64,000 nucleotides of DNA from Closterium sp. NIES-65 (lineage: Eukaryota; Streptophyta; Zygnematophyceae; Desmidiales; Closteriaceae): the NCBI GenBank assembly GCA_948144175.1, contig CANXME010002591.1:1546501-1610500 (forward strand). Reading direction: 5' to 3'. Below the pieces are notes generated by a model that was not told the DNA's origin, did not search any database, and worked only from the letters and a program-made list of their open reading frames with translations. Positions 35,001 through 44,597 of this stretch are shown piece by piece (the stretch's first letter is position 1; each line of letters starts with the position of its first letter). Both the position numbers and the translations under genes were made by a program.

Positions 35001-37708
35001 TTGCTCCTCCGCATTCCCTCTTCTCTCTCTCCCCAGTCCCACTTCCAGTTTCCTCCTCCTCCTCCTCCTCCTCCTCCTCCTCCTCCTCCTCCTCCTCCTC
35101 CTCCTCCTCCTCCTCCTCCTCCTCCTCCTCCTCCTCCTCCTCCTCCTCCTCCTCCTCCTCCTCCTCCTCCTCCTCCTCCTCCTCCTCCTCCTCACACAAC
35201 TCCTCTTCCCCTCCTCTCCTCTCTCTGTGCCACAGGTGTACCTGGTGCAGGCGCTGCTGCACCGTCTGGAGCACCTGCCTGTGCACTCCATGTCACTGCC
35301 ATCGCTCCTCACCGACCCCTCCTCTCACTCGCCCGAGGAGGCCCTTGTGCGAGTCGTGGCAGAGGCCAGGCGTGGCCCCCGCTGCATCCTCTTCCTGCCA
35401 CACGCCGACCTCTGGTGGCGCACGGTACCGCCCCTGCTCTCTGTCTCTTTCTCTATTCCGTTTCCCGGCTGTCTCTCTCTACTCCCTACCTCTTCCTGCC
35501 GCACGCCGACCTCTGGTGGCGCACGGTACCGCCCCTGCTCTCTGTCTCTTTCTCTATTCCGTTTCCCGGCTGTCTCTCTCTACTCCCTACCTCTTCCTGC
35601 CGCACGCCGACCTCTGGTGGCGCACGGTACCGCCCCTGCTCTCTGTCTCTTTCTCTATTCCGTTTTCCGGCCGTCTCTCTCTACTCCCTACCTCTTCCTG
35701 CCGCACGCCGACCTCTGGTGGCGCACGGTACCGCCCCTGCTTTCTGTCTCTTTCTCTATTCCGTTTCCCGGCTGTCTCTCTCTACTCCCTACCTCTTCCT
35801 GCCGCACGCCGACCTCTGGTGGCGCACGGTACCGCCCCTGCTTTCTGTCTCTTTCTCTATTCCGTTTCCCGGCTGTCTCTCTCTACTCCCTACCTCTTCC
35901 TGCCGCACGCCGACCTCTGGTGGCGCACGGTACCGCCCCTGCTCTGCTGGGTTCTTGTTTCTTTCGTTCCCACTCTGCCTCTCTGTACTCCCCCGCACCT
36001 CACCTTCCCCCGCTGCATCCTCTTCCTGCCACACGCCGACCTCTGGTGGTGGCACACGATACCACCCCTGCTGCCCGCACTGCTCTATCATTTGTGTTTC
36101 TCTCTCTACTTTCTGCTTCTTGCTGCTGCTGCTGCTGCTGCAGCTCCGGCTGCTGCTGCTCGCTCAGGTCTCTGCCCCCATTCTGTTCTGTCCTCTCATA
36201 CCCATTTCTTGCCGCAAACCACTCGCCCTCACTCGTGCCATATGTCTTCTCCCGTTCCCTCTACCTCCCTTCACCTGAACCCCCCACTGCAACCCCATGC
36301 CGTCCCACCCCATCGCTCCTCTGGTGCGTCCATGCGTGCAGGCACAGCCGGTGCAGCGGGCAGTGCTGCGCATGCTTCTCTCTGACCTTCCTCCCTCTCT
36401 GCCTGTGCTGCTGCTCGCCTTCGCCAACTGCTCCCTGCACCAACTACCCTCCACCCTGCGCCGTCTCTTCTCCCTCCACATGTGAGGCTCGCTCCCTCGC
36501 TCTCTCTCTCGCTTCCTACCTCCCTCCTTCCCTCCCTTTCTGGCCTCTGCGCTCGCTTGTGCGTGGTAATGCATGCCGGAGTGCAGAGTGCAGGCGCGTG
36601 CTATGTGCGCGTTTGAGTAGTGTAGTGTCGCTTGACCCTTGCTCATGAAGCATACGCGCGTACGCATGAAACCTGAGCGTACGCGCGTTTCGGCCGGTGG
36701 CCTTTGAGTAGTGTCGCTTGACCCTTGCTCATGCCACCATCCCTAACTCCCATCCCTTTGTTCTCTCTCCCGCCCTCTTCACTCCCCATACCGTTGTCTG
36801 ACAAATGGGCTTTAGTCCACCCTATATTCTACCTTATAAGCAAATCTACCTGCCACACCACCTCGCACCACCTCCCACGCAGCCACACCATTGAGTGCCT
36901 TCATTGGAATTTGATTTTTGAGTAAACTCAATAGACAAATTACCTCCCACTCCACCTCGCGTCACTCCCTTCTCTCTCATGCAGCCACACCATCAAGTGC
37001 CCCAATCGCTCCGAGCGCGTGTCGTTCTTTCGCCCACTTATCGAGTCAGCTGCAGCCACTGCCGCCGCTGCTGCAGCTGCAGCCACCGTTGCTGTCTCTG
37101 CTGTAGCTTCTGGTGATGCCGCTGCCACTGCCGCTGCTGCTGCTGAAACAGGCCTGGACCCTGCATACTCAACTCCACATGAAGGCGCCCACAACTTTCA
37201 GACAAATCCCGCAGCAACGCCCATGGCGTCACACGCATCAACAGCAGCAGCAGCAGCAGCGGCAGCAGCAGCTGCAGAAGCAGCAGCAGCAGAGGCAGCA
37301 GCCGAGGCATGGGGGATTAGCCAGTGCAGCAGCAGCAGCGGTGGGGATGGCAGGCCGGCAAAGAAACGCCGGGTGCTGCCGTCCCTGCCGCTCGCCCCTC
37401 CGCTGCAGCGCACGCAGACGGAGGCAGAGAAGGCGGCAGCAGAGGCAGCGGAGGAGCACTGCTTGCGGCGCCTGCGCATGTGCCTGCGGGACGTGTGCAA
37501 CCGGCTGCTGTATGAGAGGCGCTTTGAGCCGTTTCACTACACCAGCTTGCACGTGAGCGGCAGCACTGGTGGGAGCCCTGGCGAAGAGGGGCACGATGAG
37601 GACGAGAGAGGGGGACGTGAGGAGGCCGCTGCTGCTGCTGCTCCTCACGCTGCTGCTCCCGCTGCTGCTGTTCCTGCTGCTGCTGCTGGGACTGGTGCGG
37701 GAGAGGAG

Positions 37709-37739
<31 letters not shown>

Positions 37740-39007
37740 CAGGAGGAGCAACAGTAGGTGGCGAGCCGGGTGTGATGGACGTGGCAACGCTGCTGCAGCG
37801 AGTGGATGCAGGGTGCTACATGTGCCGCGAGCGCTTCCTCTCAGACGTGGACCGCATCCCTGCTTGCACTAAGGTGGGTGGGCAGGAGGGAGACAGGGAA
37901 CATTGGGGATAGAGAGACGACTTTTGAGGTGCCTAAAAATAGCTTCTCTCTCCCTCTCAGACGTGGACCGCATCCCTGCTTGCACTAAGGTGGGTGGGCG
38001 GGATGTAGGGAGAGGGAGAGCGAGAGGGAGAGGGAGAGCGAGAGAGATACTTTTACACGCGGTTTACCATTGAGTGGATCCTCCTCCATCCTCTTGTTGA
38101 CTGTTAATTGCACTTCTGGCTGCCTGCTCCTCTGTCCTCTCACCGCTCGCACTCACCCACATTCACTCTCTGCATCGCCTCGTCCCTCCCTCTTGCCTGT
38201 GTCCGCCTGCGTTCCTCTTCCCACCTGTTGTTATGCGCACGCATGCTTGTCTATGTGGGGTGTATTCACTCATGCGTGTGCGTGTGCGTGTGCATGTGCA
38301 TGTGTGTGTGCATGTGCGTGTGCATGTATGCCGGTGTGGTGGGCATGTAAGCAGGCACTATACGGTGATGACTATCAAGGCACTCGTCTCTACAGCAAGG
38401 CCTGCGCTCTTAGAGACTCTGTAATCTCCTCAATTGCTTGCCCTTTTCCACTCTCTTTCCCCTTTCCCTTTCCTTTCCCTCTTCAGCTCCTTTTGCCGTT
38501 TCCCTATCTCTTGCTCTCCTTCTGCACTTCTCTCTTTTTCTCCCCCTCTTTTTGCCTTGCAGCCACATTTGCATAGTCCTGCCTCTTTTGCAATCCTGCT
38601 TCTCTTTCACCCCTGTCCTTCTCGTTCCCCAACAGGCTCATTTCATGATCTCCCAGATCGATCCCACACTAGCAGCAGCGTGCCTCGAAATCTCCAAGAC
38701 CCGCCCGGCCCCTCCCATCCCGCCTCCCCTCCTAGCCTCGGCCACTCGCTCGCCCTCCTTCTCGCCCCCCTCCCCACCACATCCCCGCTTCTCCCATTGC
38801 AACGTCGCGCCGCGCTCGCTCTCGTTCGAAACACAAGCAGTGCGGAGGCACGAGCAGGACGAGCATGGCGGGCGTTGGCGTGAGAGCAGGGGTGGGTACG
38901 GCCGAGAGGGCCGAGAGGGGTCTATTGATGTGGGGCTCTTTTCGGGAGGAGATGGCGGAAGGAATGGAGCGGGCATGCGTCAGGAGCATGAGGAAACACA
39001 TGGGCAC

Positions 39008-39038
<31 letters not shown>

Positions 39039-42000
39039 GGTATGGGCGGGTGGATGGGCAGAGGAGGTACGGGGGGGAGAGGTACCACGACGGGGGCGGG
39101 GATGGGGAAGAGGGGGTGAGGGAAGGCGGAGGGACGGGGTCAGTGCCGTTTGTGCGGAGCAGTGCGAGGCTGAGAGGCGTGCGCGTGGAGGTGGACGTGC
39201 ATCGGTCCCCGGAGCCCCACGGCCGACGACCCAGGCGAGGTGAGGAGGGGCAGTGGAGGAGAGGAGGAAGAGAGAGGGAGGGATCCGGTTAAAGTGGGCA
39301 GGAGATAGAAAGATTGTCGGATGGGATGGTGGAATGTGTTTTGTGTATTCTGTCGCCTCAACTGAGTCAATGCTGTGTTGGTGCGCGTGTATGCACGTGT
39401 GTGTGGGGGGGGCCCGGGGGTGGGGGGGGTAGGGTGGGGGTGGGTGGGTGATTGACTGACTGTTTTGGATGCTGGAACCACGCCTTAACCAATGGCGTTG
39501 CACCACACCACACCACACCACACAACACCACACCACACCACACCACACCACACCACACCACACCACACCACACCACACCACACCACACCACACCACATGA
39601 TAAGCATGGTTGTAGCGCGAGCTGAAACTCTTGTTGTGCTGGACTCATTCTGTGTTTGTGCAGGGTCACGAGGAGAAACACCCACACCCGGGGAAGAAGA
39701 GGCAGCAGAAGCAGCAGACGCGGGTGGAGCATTGGGACGAGGTGGCAGTGGCGGAGGAGGAGGCGGCGGAGGTGGAATAGCGGAAGGGAATGGGGAGAGG
39801 CGGAAGGAGGGGGAAGAGGTGGCAGGAGGGGAGTTGCAGGCGAATGGTGCTGGGCATGCTGACGAAAGGGGAGATGGGATGGATGTTGAAGTGGAGAACG
39901 TGGGAGGACCGGGGGGGGTGCTGGAGGGCGGTGTGAGAGGAGAGGCTGGGAGCGGGGCGGGGAGGAGTGTGGGGGGTGAGAGGAGCGAAGAGGGTGGGCT
40001 GGGAGAAGGGTCGGTGGGAAGGGTTGGTGCTGGGGAGGGCAAGGTGGTTGAAGGGGGGAGAGGGAGGGACGGCGGGGGTGATGGGGAAGTGGGGGCTGGA
40101 TGCAAGGTGGGCGTGGAAAAGGGGGAGGTAGGATCTGACAAGGTGAATGGGGATAGAGGCGGTGATTGGGGAAAGGGAAGTGAGGAGCGGGGAGGGAGGG
40201 AAGGGAGGGAAGGGAGGGAAGGGAGGGAAGGGAGGGAAGGGAGGGAAGAGAGGGAAGGGAGGGAAGGGAGGGAAGGGAGGCAAGAGAGGGGAGGGAGAGA
40301 AGCGAAGGTAGGGCGAGAAGGGAAGGAAGGGAAGGAAGGGAAGGAAGGGACGCGAGAGTTGGAAGGGCGAGAAGTTGATCTGGGCCGACAACAACAACTA
40401 CTGGAAAGAAGGATCAAGGGGGATTTGGTAGCGGGTGAGCAGGAGGAAGAGGACAAGGAGGTGGAAGAGAAAGAAAAGGAGGTGGAGGCCATGCTGCTGG
40501 GACTGCAGCAGGGCCGAGTGCAATGGGAGCCACGGGACGGGGCAGCGGAGGAGGAGGACGATGGCAAGGTGGAGGGTGAGGGGCAGGGTGAGGGGGTTGC
40601 GCGGCAGAGTAGTTTGGAGGAGGGTGGAGGAGGGAAGGAGGAGCATGCAGGTGGTGGGAGTCCGATAGATGGCGTGGTGGTCTCGGTTGGGACGGATAAG
40701 GCGAGGGAGACTGCACAGGAGGCCATTCCGAAAGACGTGCGGGGTGGGACGGTGCTTGGGCAGAATGGGGAGACCGTGGGGAGGGGAAACGGGGAGGTGG
40801 AAGGGAAGGGGAATGGGGAGATTTTTGTGGGTGGAGGGTGTGGTGATGGGGTTGTGTATGGGAGCGGCAGCAGGGTGATTCACAACAGTTCTGGAGGAGG
40901 AGGAGGAGGAGGAGGAGATAAGGTGGGGAGAGAGGGAGGGGAGAGGGATGGGGCGAAGAGGAAGGCAGAGGGGGGAGAAGCGGGTGTGGAGGGTAGAGGG
41001 ACTGGCGACGGGCAGAGTGGGTGGGAGAAGGAAGGGAGTGAAGGGGAAAGGGCAGGTGGGAAGAAACAGGTGGTGAAGGGGAGAGCGTCTGGCAAATGGT
41101 ACGACGGGATGGGATTGCAGCACATGAGCAATCACAGGGCGGATGGACCCAACCAGAGTCATGGTGGTGGGAGAGATGCTGATGGGGAGAAGAGTGGGAG
41201 AGGTGGGGAGAATCGTGCGGAAGAAGGTGATGTGTTTCTGGTTGAAGGCAGGGGGCGAGATTTCAAGTCCGGGGGTTACAGCAAGAGGAAGAGGGCAGGT
41301 TGCGCGGATGTGGTGGTGCCTTTTGAGAAGCCTCAACTGGCGAGCAGGGTGGGATTGGATGGGAAGGAGGCAGGCACGGGCGCGATCAATGGAGTGGAGA
41401 GAGAGGAGAGGGTAGTGGGGGGAGAGAGAGGGAATGGCGTGGGTGATACCAGTTATGCAAGGGGAGGAAGGGAAGGCGAGGGTGGGGAGGTGCGTGGGGA
41501 GGTGTGTGGGGAGGGTGGGAAAGTCAGGGTTCAAGGAGGGGCTGGTGGTGGTGGTGGTGAGGTGGAGGGGTTTGGGAGGGGTGAGCATTGTAGGGTAGAA
41601 TGTGATCGCAGCGGTGTGAGGGATGAGGTTGCTAGTCTGAGTGGATTTGGTAGGGCAAAGGAATCTCAAGAAGTACAGCAGCTTGACCAGAACCAGCAGC
41701 AGCAGCAGGGGATAGAACAGGAAAGTGGGGAGAGGGAAAAAGTCCATGCTGAGGGATGGGGAGAGGATGTGGAGACGGTACCAGATAGTTATGAGGATGT
41801 GGATGAGGAGGAAGAGGATGAAACGACCGGGGCTGGTCATAATGATGGTGGAAAGCAGGAGGGTCTTAGGACTGGATTCGGAGCAGAACAGTTAGCAGCA
41901 CCTGCTGCTGTAGGGCTAGCGGGGTTACCACCTGGTAGCAGCGGTGGGGTTGCAAGCCGAGGCACTGGTGTTCTGAGCAACTGGACCAAGATTAGCAGTG

Positions 42001-42752
42001 CAGGCACATGTAACCATTCGGGTGGTCCTAGATACACAGAACCACCCAGTGATGCAGTAACAGCAAATGCTATAGGAGCAGACGAATTAGCACCTGATAG
42101 AGTAGGACGTAGTGATGCAGATGCATCTGATGCACCTCGGGGTGCAGAGGCGGTTTGTGGGATAAGCGGCGACAGCAGTGGTGGCGGTGCGATCAAGTTC
42201 AAGTCCTTGGGAGAGCTTACGAGAGATGAGAAGGGGAAGCGTGTTTCTATGCATGACGTGGCAAGGGAAAGAGTCAGAGTAGGGAGAGCTGGAGCAGAGG
42301 GAGGCACAGCAGCAGCGGCAGCAGGAGCAGCAGCAGGAGCAAGTGGAGCAGGATGTGTGCCAGGCATGAGTGCGTTGGGGGCAGCAGGAGTAGCGGGAGC
42401 AGCAAGTGTGCCAGTGGTGGCAGCAGCAGGTTCAGGCAGAGCGCCGTTGCATGATGGTGTTGGTGGTTCGGGTGTTGGTGCGGACACTTCTGGTCTGGGT
42501 GATGGGCCTGCGTCCTGCGCACCCAGGACTGTGAGATTTGATGAGGAGTGGCGGGAGGAGTGGGAAAAGGAGAAGAGAGCAGTTAAGGAAGTCATGGAGC
42601 AAGTGCTTTGTAGAGTAGCTGACAGGACTGATGGCTTGATGGTGAGTCAGTTGGAGGAAGTGTATCAGCGCATGTGTATGTTGCTGAGACGCAAGCGAGG
42701 TTGCAGGGATGGGGTGCAACTGTTACGTGACCTAGAGCGCGTTGTGGATTGA
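28493..42752 (+). CDS. ATAD2-like: ATAD2/Yta7-family AAA+ ATPase with bromodomain, hugely expanded
   Basis: Nine exons fit in phase: 28493-28522, 28655-28789, 29187-34970, 35236-35424, 36342-36481, 36985-37873, 38355-38420, 38636-39239, 39664-42752 (TGA), about 3,641 aa against roughly 1,200-1,400 in plants and animals. Residues 11-55 carry the family's KSYELRRSGRKRRPP and FEYVDFDPYRPP. A long acidic, poly-Gln and poly-Gly region follows. AAA1 at about 1228-1502 has Walker A GPPGTGKT (1275), Walker B FFDEID (DEID from 1339) and the signature RKGADVLSKWVGESERQL. AAA2 is degenerate (GPPGSGQ, no Walker Lys; LFLPHADLWWRT), as in ATAD2. The bromodomain lies at about 2250-2430, with a low-complexity insert in its ZA loop. 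A 1,000-residue acidic/Gly-rich tail ends in a charged helix (EEWREEWEKEKRAV). The family acts in the nucleus as a hexameric histone/nucleosome remodeller. Exon 1 (MVSKAVESIR) and uninterrupted coding through exon 3 are the weakest points. Confidence 0.87.
28844..28912 (+). repeat. Duplicated, in-frame copy of ATAD2 exon 2 end
   Basis: 69 bases repeat the second half of exon 2 at a 123-bp offset, with only a few differences, and keep both a preceding CCCCCAG acceptor and the following GTACGG donor. The reading frame is intact (ENSDFEYVVFDSYRPPSVKK; two residues differ from exon 2). It could be a tandem or mutually exclusive exon, or a non-functional duplicate. Confidence 0.8.
28994..29043. 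repeat. (TG)n followed by poly(G) in ATAD2 intron 2
   Basis: About 15 TG units run into 20 consecutive G. It lies between the duplicated exon and exon 3. A simple repeat with no further assignment. Confidence 0.9.
32408..32612 (+). repeat. (GGA)n tract encoding poly-glycine ahead of AAA1
   Basis: GGA/GGT/GCA triplets encode several Gly runs, the longest about 30 residues, ending some 90 bases before the conserved AAA1 start. Upstream, 29690-31640 is dominated by GAG/GAA runs (poly-Glu) and 31685-32030 by CAG runs (poly-Gln). All are sense-strand purine-rich. Confidence 0.85.
35051..35193. repeat. (TCC)n microsatellite in ATAD2 intron 3
   Basis: 143 bases of uninterrupted TCC repeat sit about 40 bases before the acceptor at 35235, acting as an oversized polypyrimidine tract. 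The intron spans 34971-35235 (GTGCGC...CCACAG). Read as protein it would be a Pro run, but family conservation (GPPGSGQ joined to VYLVQALLHRL) shows it is spliced out. Confidence 0.92.
35389..35944 (+). repeat. 101-bp tandem array containing the exon-4 end and its splice donor
   Basis: The motif CACGCCGACCTCTGGTGGCG starts at 35401, 35502, 35603, 35704, 35805 and 35906, an exact 101-bp period, with nearly identical intervening sequence. Each unit holds the last codons of exon 4 (LPHADLWWRT), the donor GTACCG and about 70 bases of intron. A diverged seventh copy lies near 36025. Only one unit is needed: the first donor (35425) joins in phase to exon 5 at 36342. Because 101 is not divisible by three, retaining units would shift the frame. 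Confidence 0.93.
36868..36925 (+). repeat. Decoy copy of the ATAD2 exon-6 acceptor
   Basis: CACGCAGCCACACCATTGAGTGCC closely repeats the exon-6 start GCAGCCACACCATCAAGTGCC at 36981. The copy runs into a stop within about 13 codons and lacks the conserved continuation. It is a partial duplication of an acceptor plus a few codons, lying in intron 5. Confidence 0.7.
37961..37989 (+). repeat. Duplicated ATAD2 exon-6 end forming a 29-nt micro-exon lookalike
   Basis: The sequence CTCTCAGACGTGGACCGCAT...CACTAAGGTGGGTGGG occurs at the end of exon 6 and again here, about 117 bp downstream, nearly identical. In the copy the CTCTCAG that is coding in exon 6 sits behind a pyrimidine stretch and would serve as an acceptor. 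The donor GTGGGTG is kept. 29 nt would break the frame, so inclusion would be disruptive. Confidence 0.75.
39002..39048 (+). repeat. (GGGCAT)n hexamer encoding Gly-His repeats
   Basis: About eight GGGCAT-like units in ATAD2 exon 8 encode HGHGHG. The same hexamer family appears in the giant gene at 62756-62838, where the frame gives Gly-Met instead. Confidence 0.85.
39501..39597. repeat. (CACCA)n minisatellite in the last ATAD2 intron
   Basis: Roughly 19 near-perfect 5-bp units of CACCA in intron 8 (39240-39663). One unit is disturbed (ACACAACACC). The intron also holds G-rich stretches near 39400-39450. Spliced out by phase: exon 8 ends with one base and exon 9 starts with two. Confidence 0.9.
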
Positions 42753-44597
42753 AGGGAACATGAATGAGTGGGATTGTACGGTATGCACGTTGATTCTATG
42801 CTGATGCAAATGTAATTCTCTTTCTAAAGTGATTCTGTGGTGGAGAATGCACATGGGTGCTTTATATTCAGTGGTGCGTGGTGCCAAATAATGATGCAAT
42901 TGTGTGGTCCGCAAAAATTAAGAGGGTTTAAAACGCCAATTCAGGGGTGGCACCACCTGATGTACGGATACTTTTGTGTTAACATCCAGATGTATTCAAT
43001 CGCATCGTATCCAGTTGCGAGACTGCTTGCATCCCATATTTTCTTTTTTGAAAGGGGGGAAACGAGGGAGCCGTTGGCTTATCCAATCAGCAACCAAATG
43101 CATCTGGTTGCTGTTTGTCGTATAGCAGTGATCTGGCTGGTCTTTCTGACAGGGATGATCATCTGTGCTAGGGGGGAGATACAGTTCTGGGTTGGGTCAG
43201 CCAAACAAGTACAGTACGTTTGTGTGAGTGGGTGTTGGTTTGTACAAGCTGCAATCAAAACACTACGTCGGCGGAATTTACGGGTCCCTTGGGATTCTCA
43301 GCCAAACCCCGCCACAGAATTTCCAAACTCGTGCCGCAGTTACTTGACAGGCGTGCGACAAACCTGGCGACTCAAACAAATCCGTCGCCGGATCCACTTA
43401 CACTGATGGTTCACCCACAACTTCTGCGCGCGGAGGGGCATGGTACGGCGAACCGCGAGAAGGTTGCCAGGGCGGAACCTCCCTCCCGCTCGCTGCCCTC
43501 CTGACCAGCAGGTACGACTGTTCCACTCCCTCGAGCCAAACCAGTCGCACACAGCGATTCAGAAACATCGCGAACGGATACGCCAAATTCCCAACCACTG
43601 CAGGCTAACTGGCTGGCCCCAGTTTCATCTGACAATGTGCGCGCGTGCTCTCGCCTTACTGGTGGGCAGCAGGCCGAACCAGCAGTGCCCAGACAATCGC
43701 ACTGCCCTTTTTTGGCCCCGATCAAATTGGGGAGTTGCAACCGCGCGCTGGCAGGATCCCGCGCGGAATGGTCTAGCTGTGGGAAAAGGGGGAGAAATCT
43801 TGTGGTGTGGGCGGGAACCAGAGGAGGGGGAGCTTCTGGGGAGAGTTGGCTGAGTGGCGGAGCGCGAATGCGGGGGCGGATTTGTGGGGGGCGATGGATT
43901 CAAGAATTTTGGCGGCTGAAAGCTACAGTTCCGGGCAGAGCGAAAAAAAGAAAAGAATCGTCCGGCCCAGCTCGGGATGGGAGGGAGTGAGAGCATGGAG
44001 AGAGGTGGTATGGTATGGTATCGCCCAACCACCAGTCTCCTCTCCGCCAGGCCTGTGCCAAAAGCAGGTGCTGCGGCACAGCAGTGCGGAAACCACATCT
44101 CGCATTCTTCCCCCCTCCTGCCTCCCACCTGTTTTCCCTCCATTTCCTTCCCCATCCTGATTCTCAAACCAACCCAACCTAACCCCGGCTTATCCAGCCT
44201 AACCCATCGCTATGAATCAACACAAATCATCCTGCTGCGATTGTGGTGCTGCCGAGCGCATCTAAAGGGCCGACGATCCATGGCACTACTTCTTGCGGAT
44301 ATCCTCGTGAATCGCCAAGACGTTGTTGATCATATGGCATAACCATCACATCGTCATCCATCCAGGCTTCCCCTATCTCCGTTTTCAAGCAATGCCATGC
44401 GTGCAACGCCGTAATTCTATTCCAATACTGCTGCTCCTTCCTATCAACCTCTCAATTTTCGCACATCCCGTGAGCTCGCCCTTGCAAGCTGATCAATCCT
44501 GGCCGTAAGGCTAAATTACCCGACCACCCGCTTCTCGTTAGGGTTCTTTCTCCGCGGGAGATTCACCACTCGGGACTGACTGACGGACCGAGAAGCC
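42753..44597. other. Intergenic region between ATAD2-like and SDI1/MS5-like genes
   Basis: Includes the 3' flank of the ATAD2-like gene and the presumed promoter and 5' UTR of the TPR gene. The longest frame (42837-43406) shows no family motif and has composition unlike the neighbouring genes, so I do not call it. A T-rich segment at 43041 (TTTTTTGAAAGGGGGGAAAC) resembles the one at 25528. Confidence 0.55.

Noticed and set aside
35389-35944. CRISPR-like array
   Set aside because: Units are contiguous 101-bp direct repeats without unique spacers, inside a eukaryotic exon-intron border.
34971-36278. Long open continuation of the ATAD2 frame (poly-Pro then repeated LLPTSSCRTPTSGGARYRP)
   Set aside because: The frame stays open only because of the (TCC)n and 101-bp repeats. 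Family alignment and phase place introns at 34971-35235 and 35425-36341.
42837-43406. 189-codon plus-strand frame as a gene
   Set aside because: No recognisable motif, unlike local codon composition, and no splice or family support.
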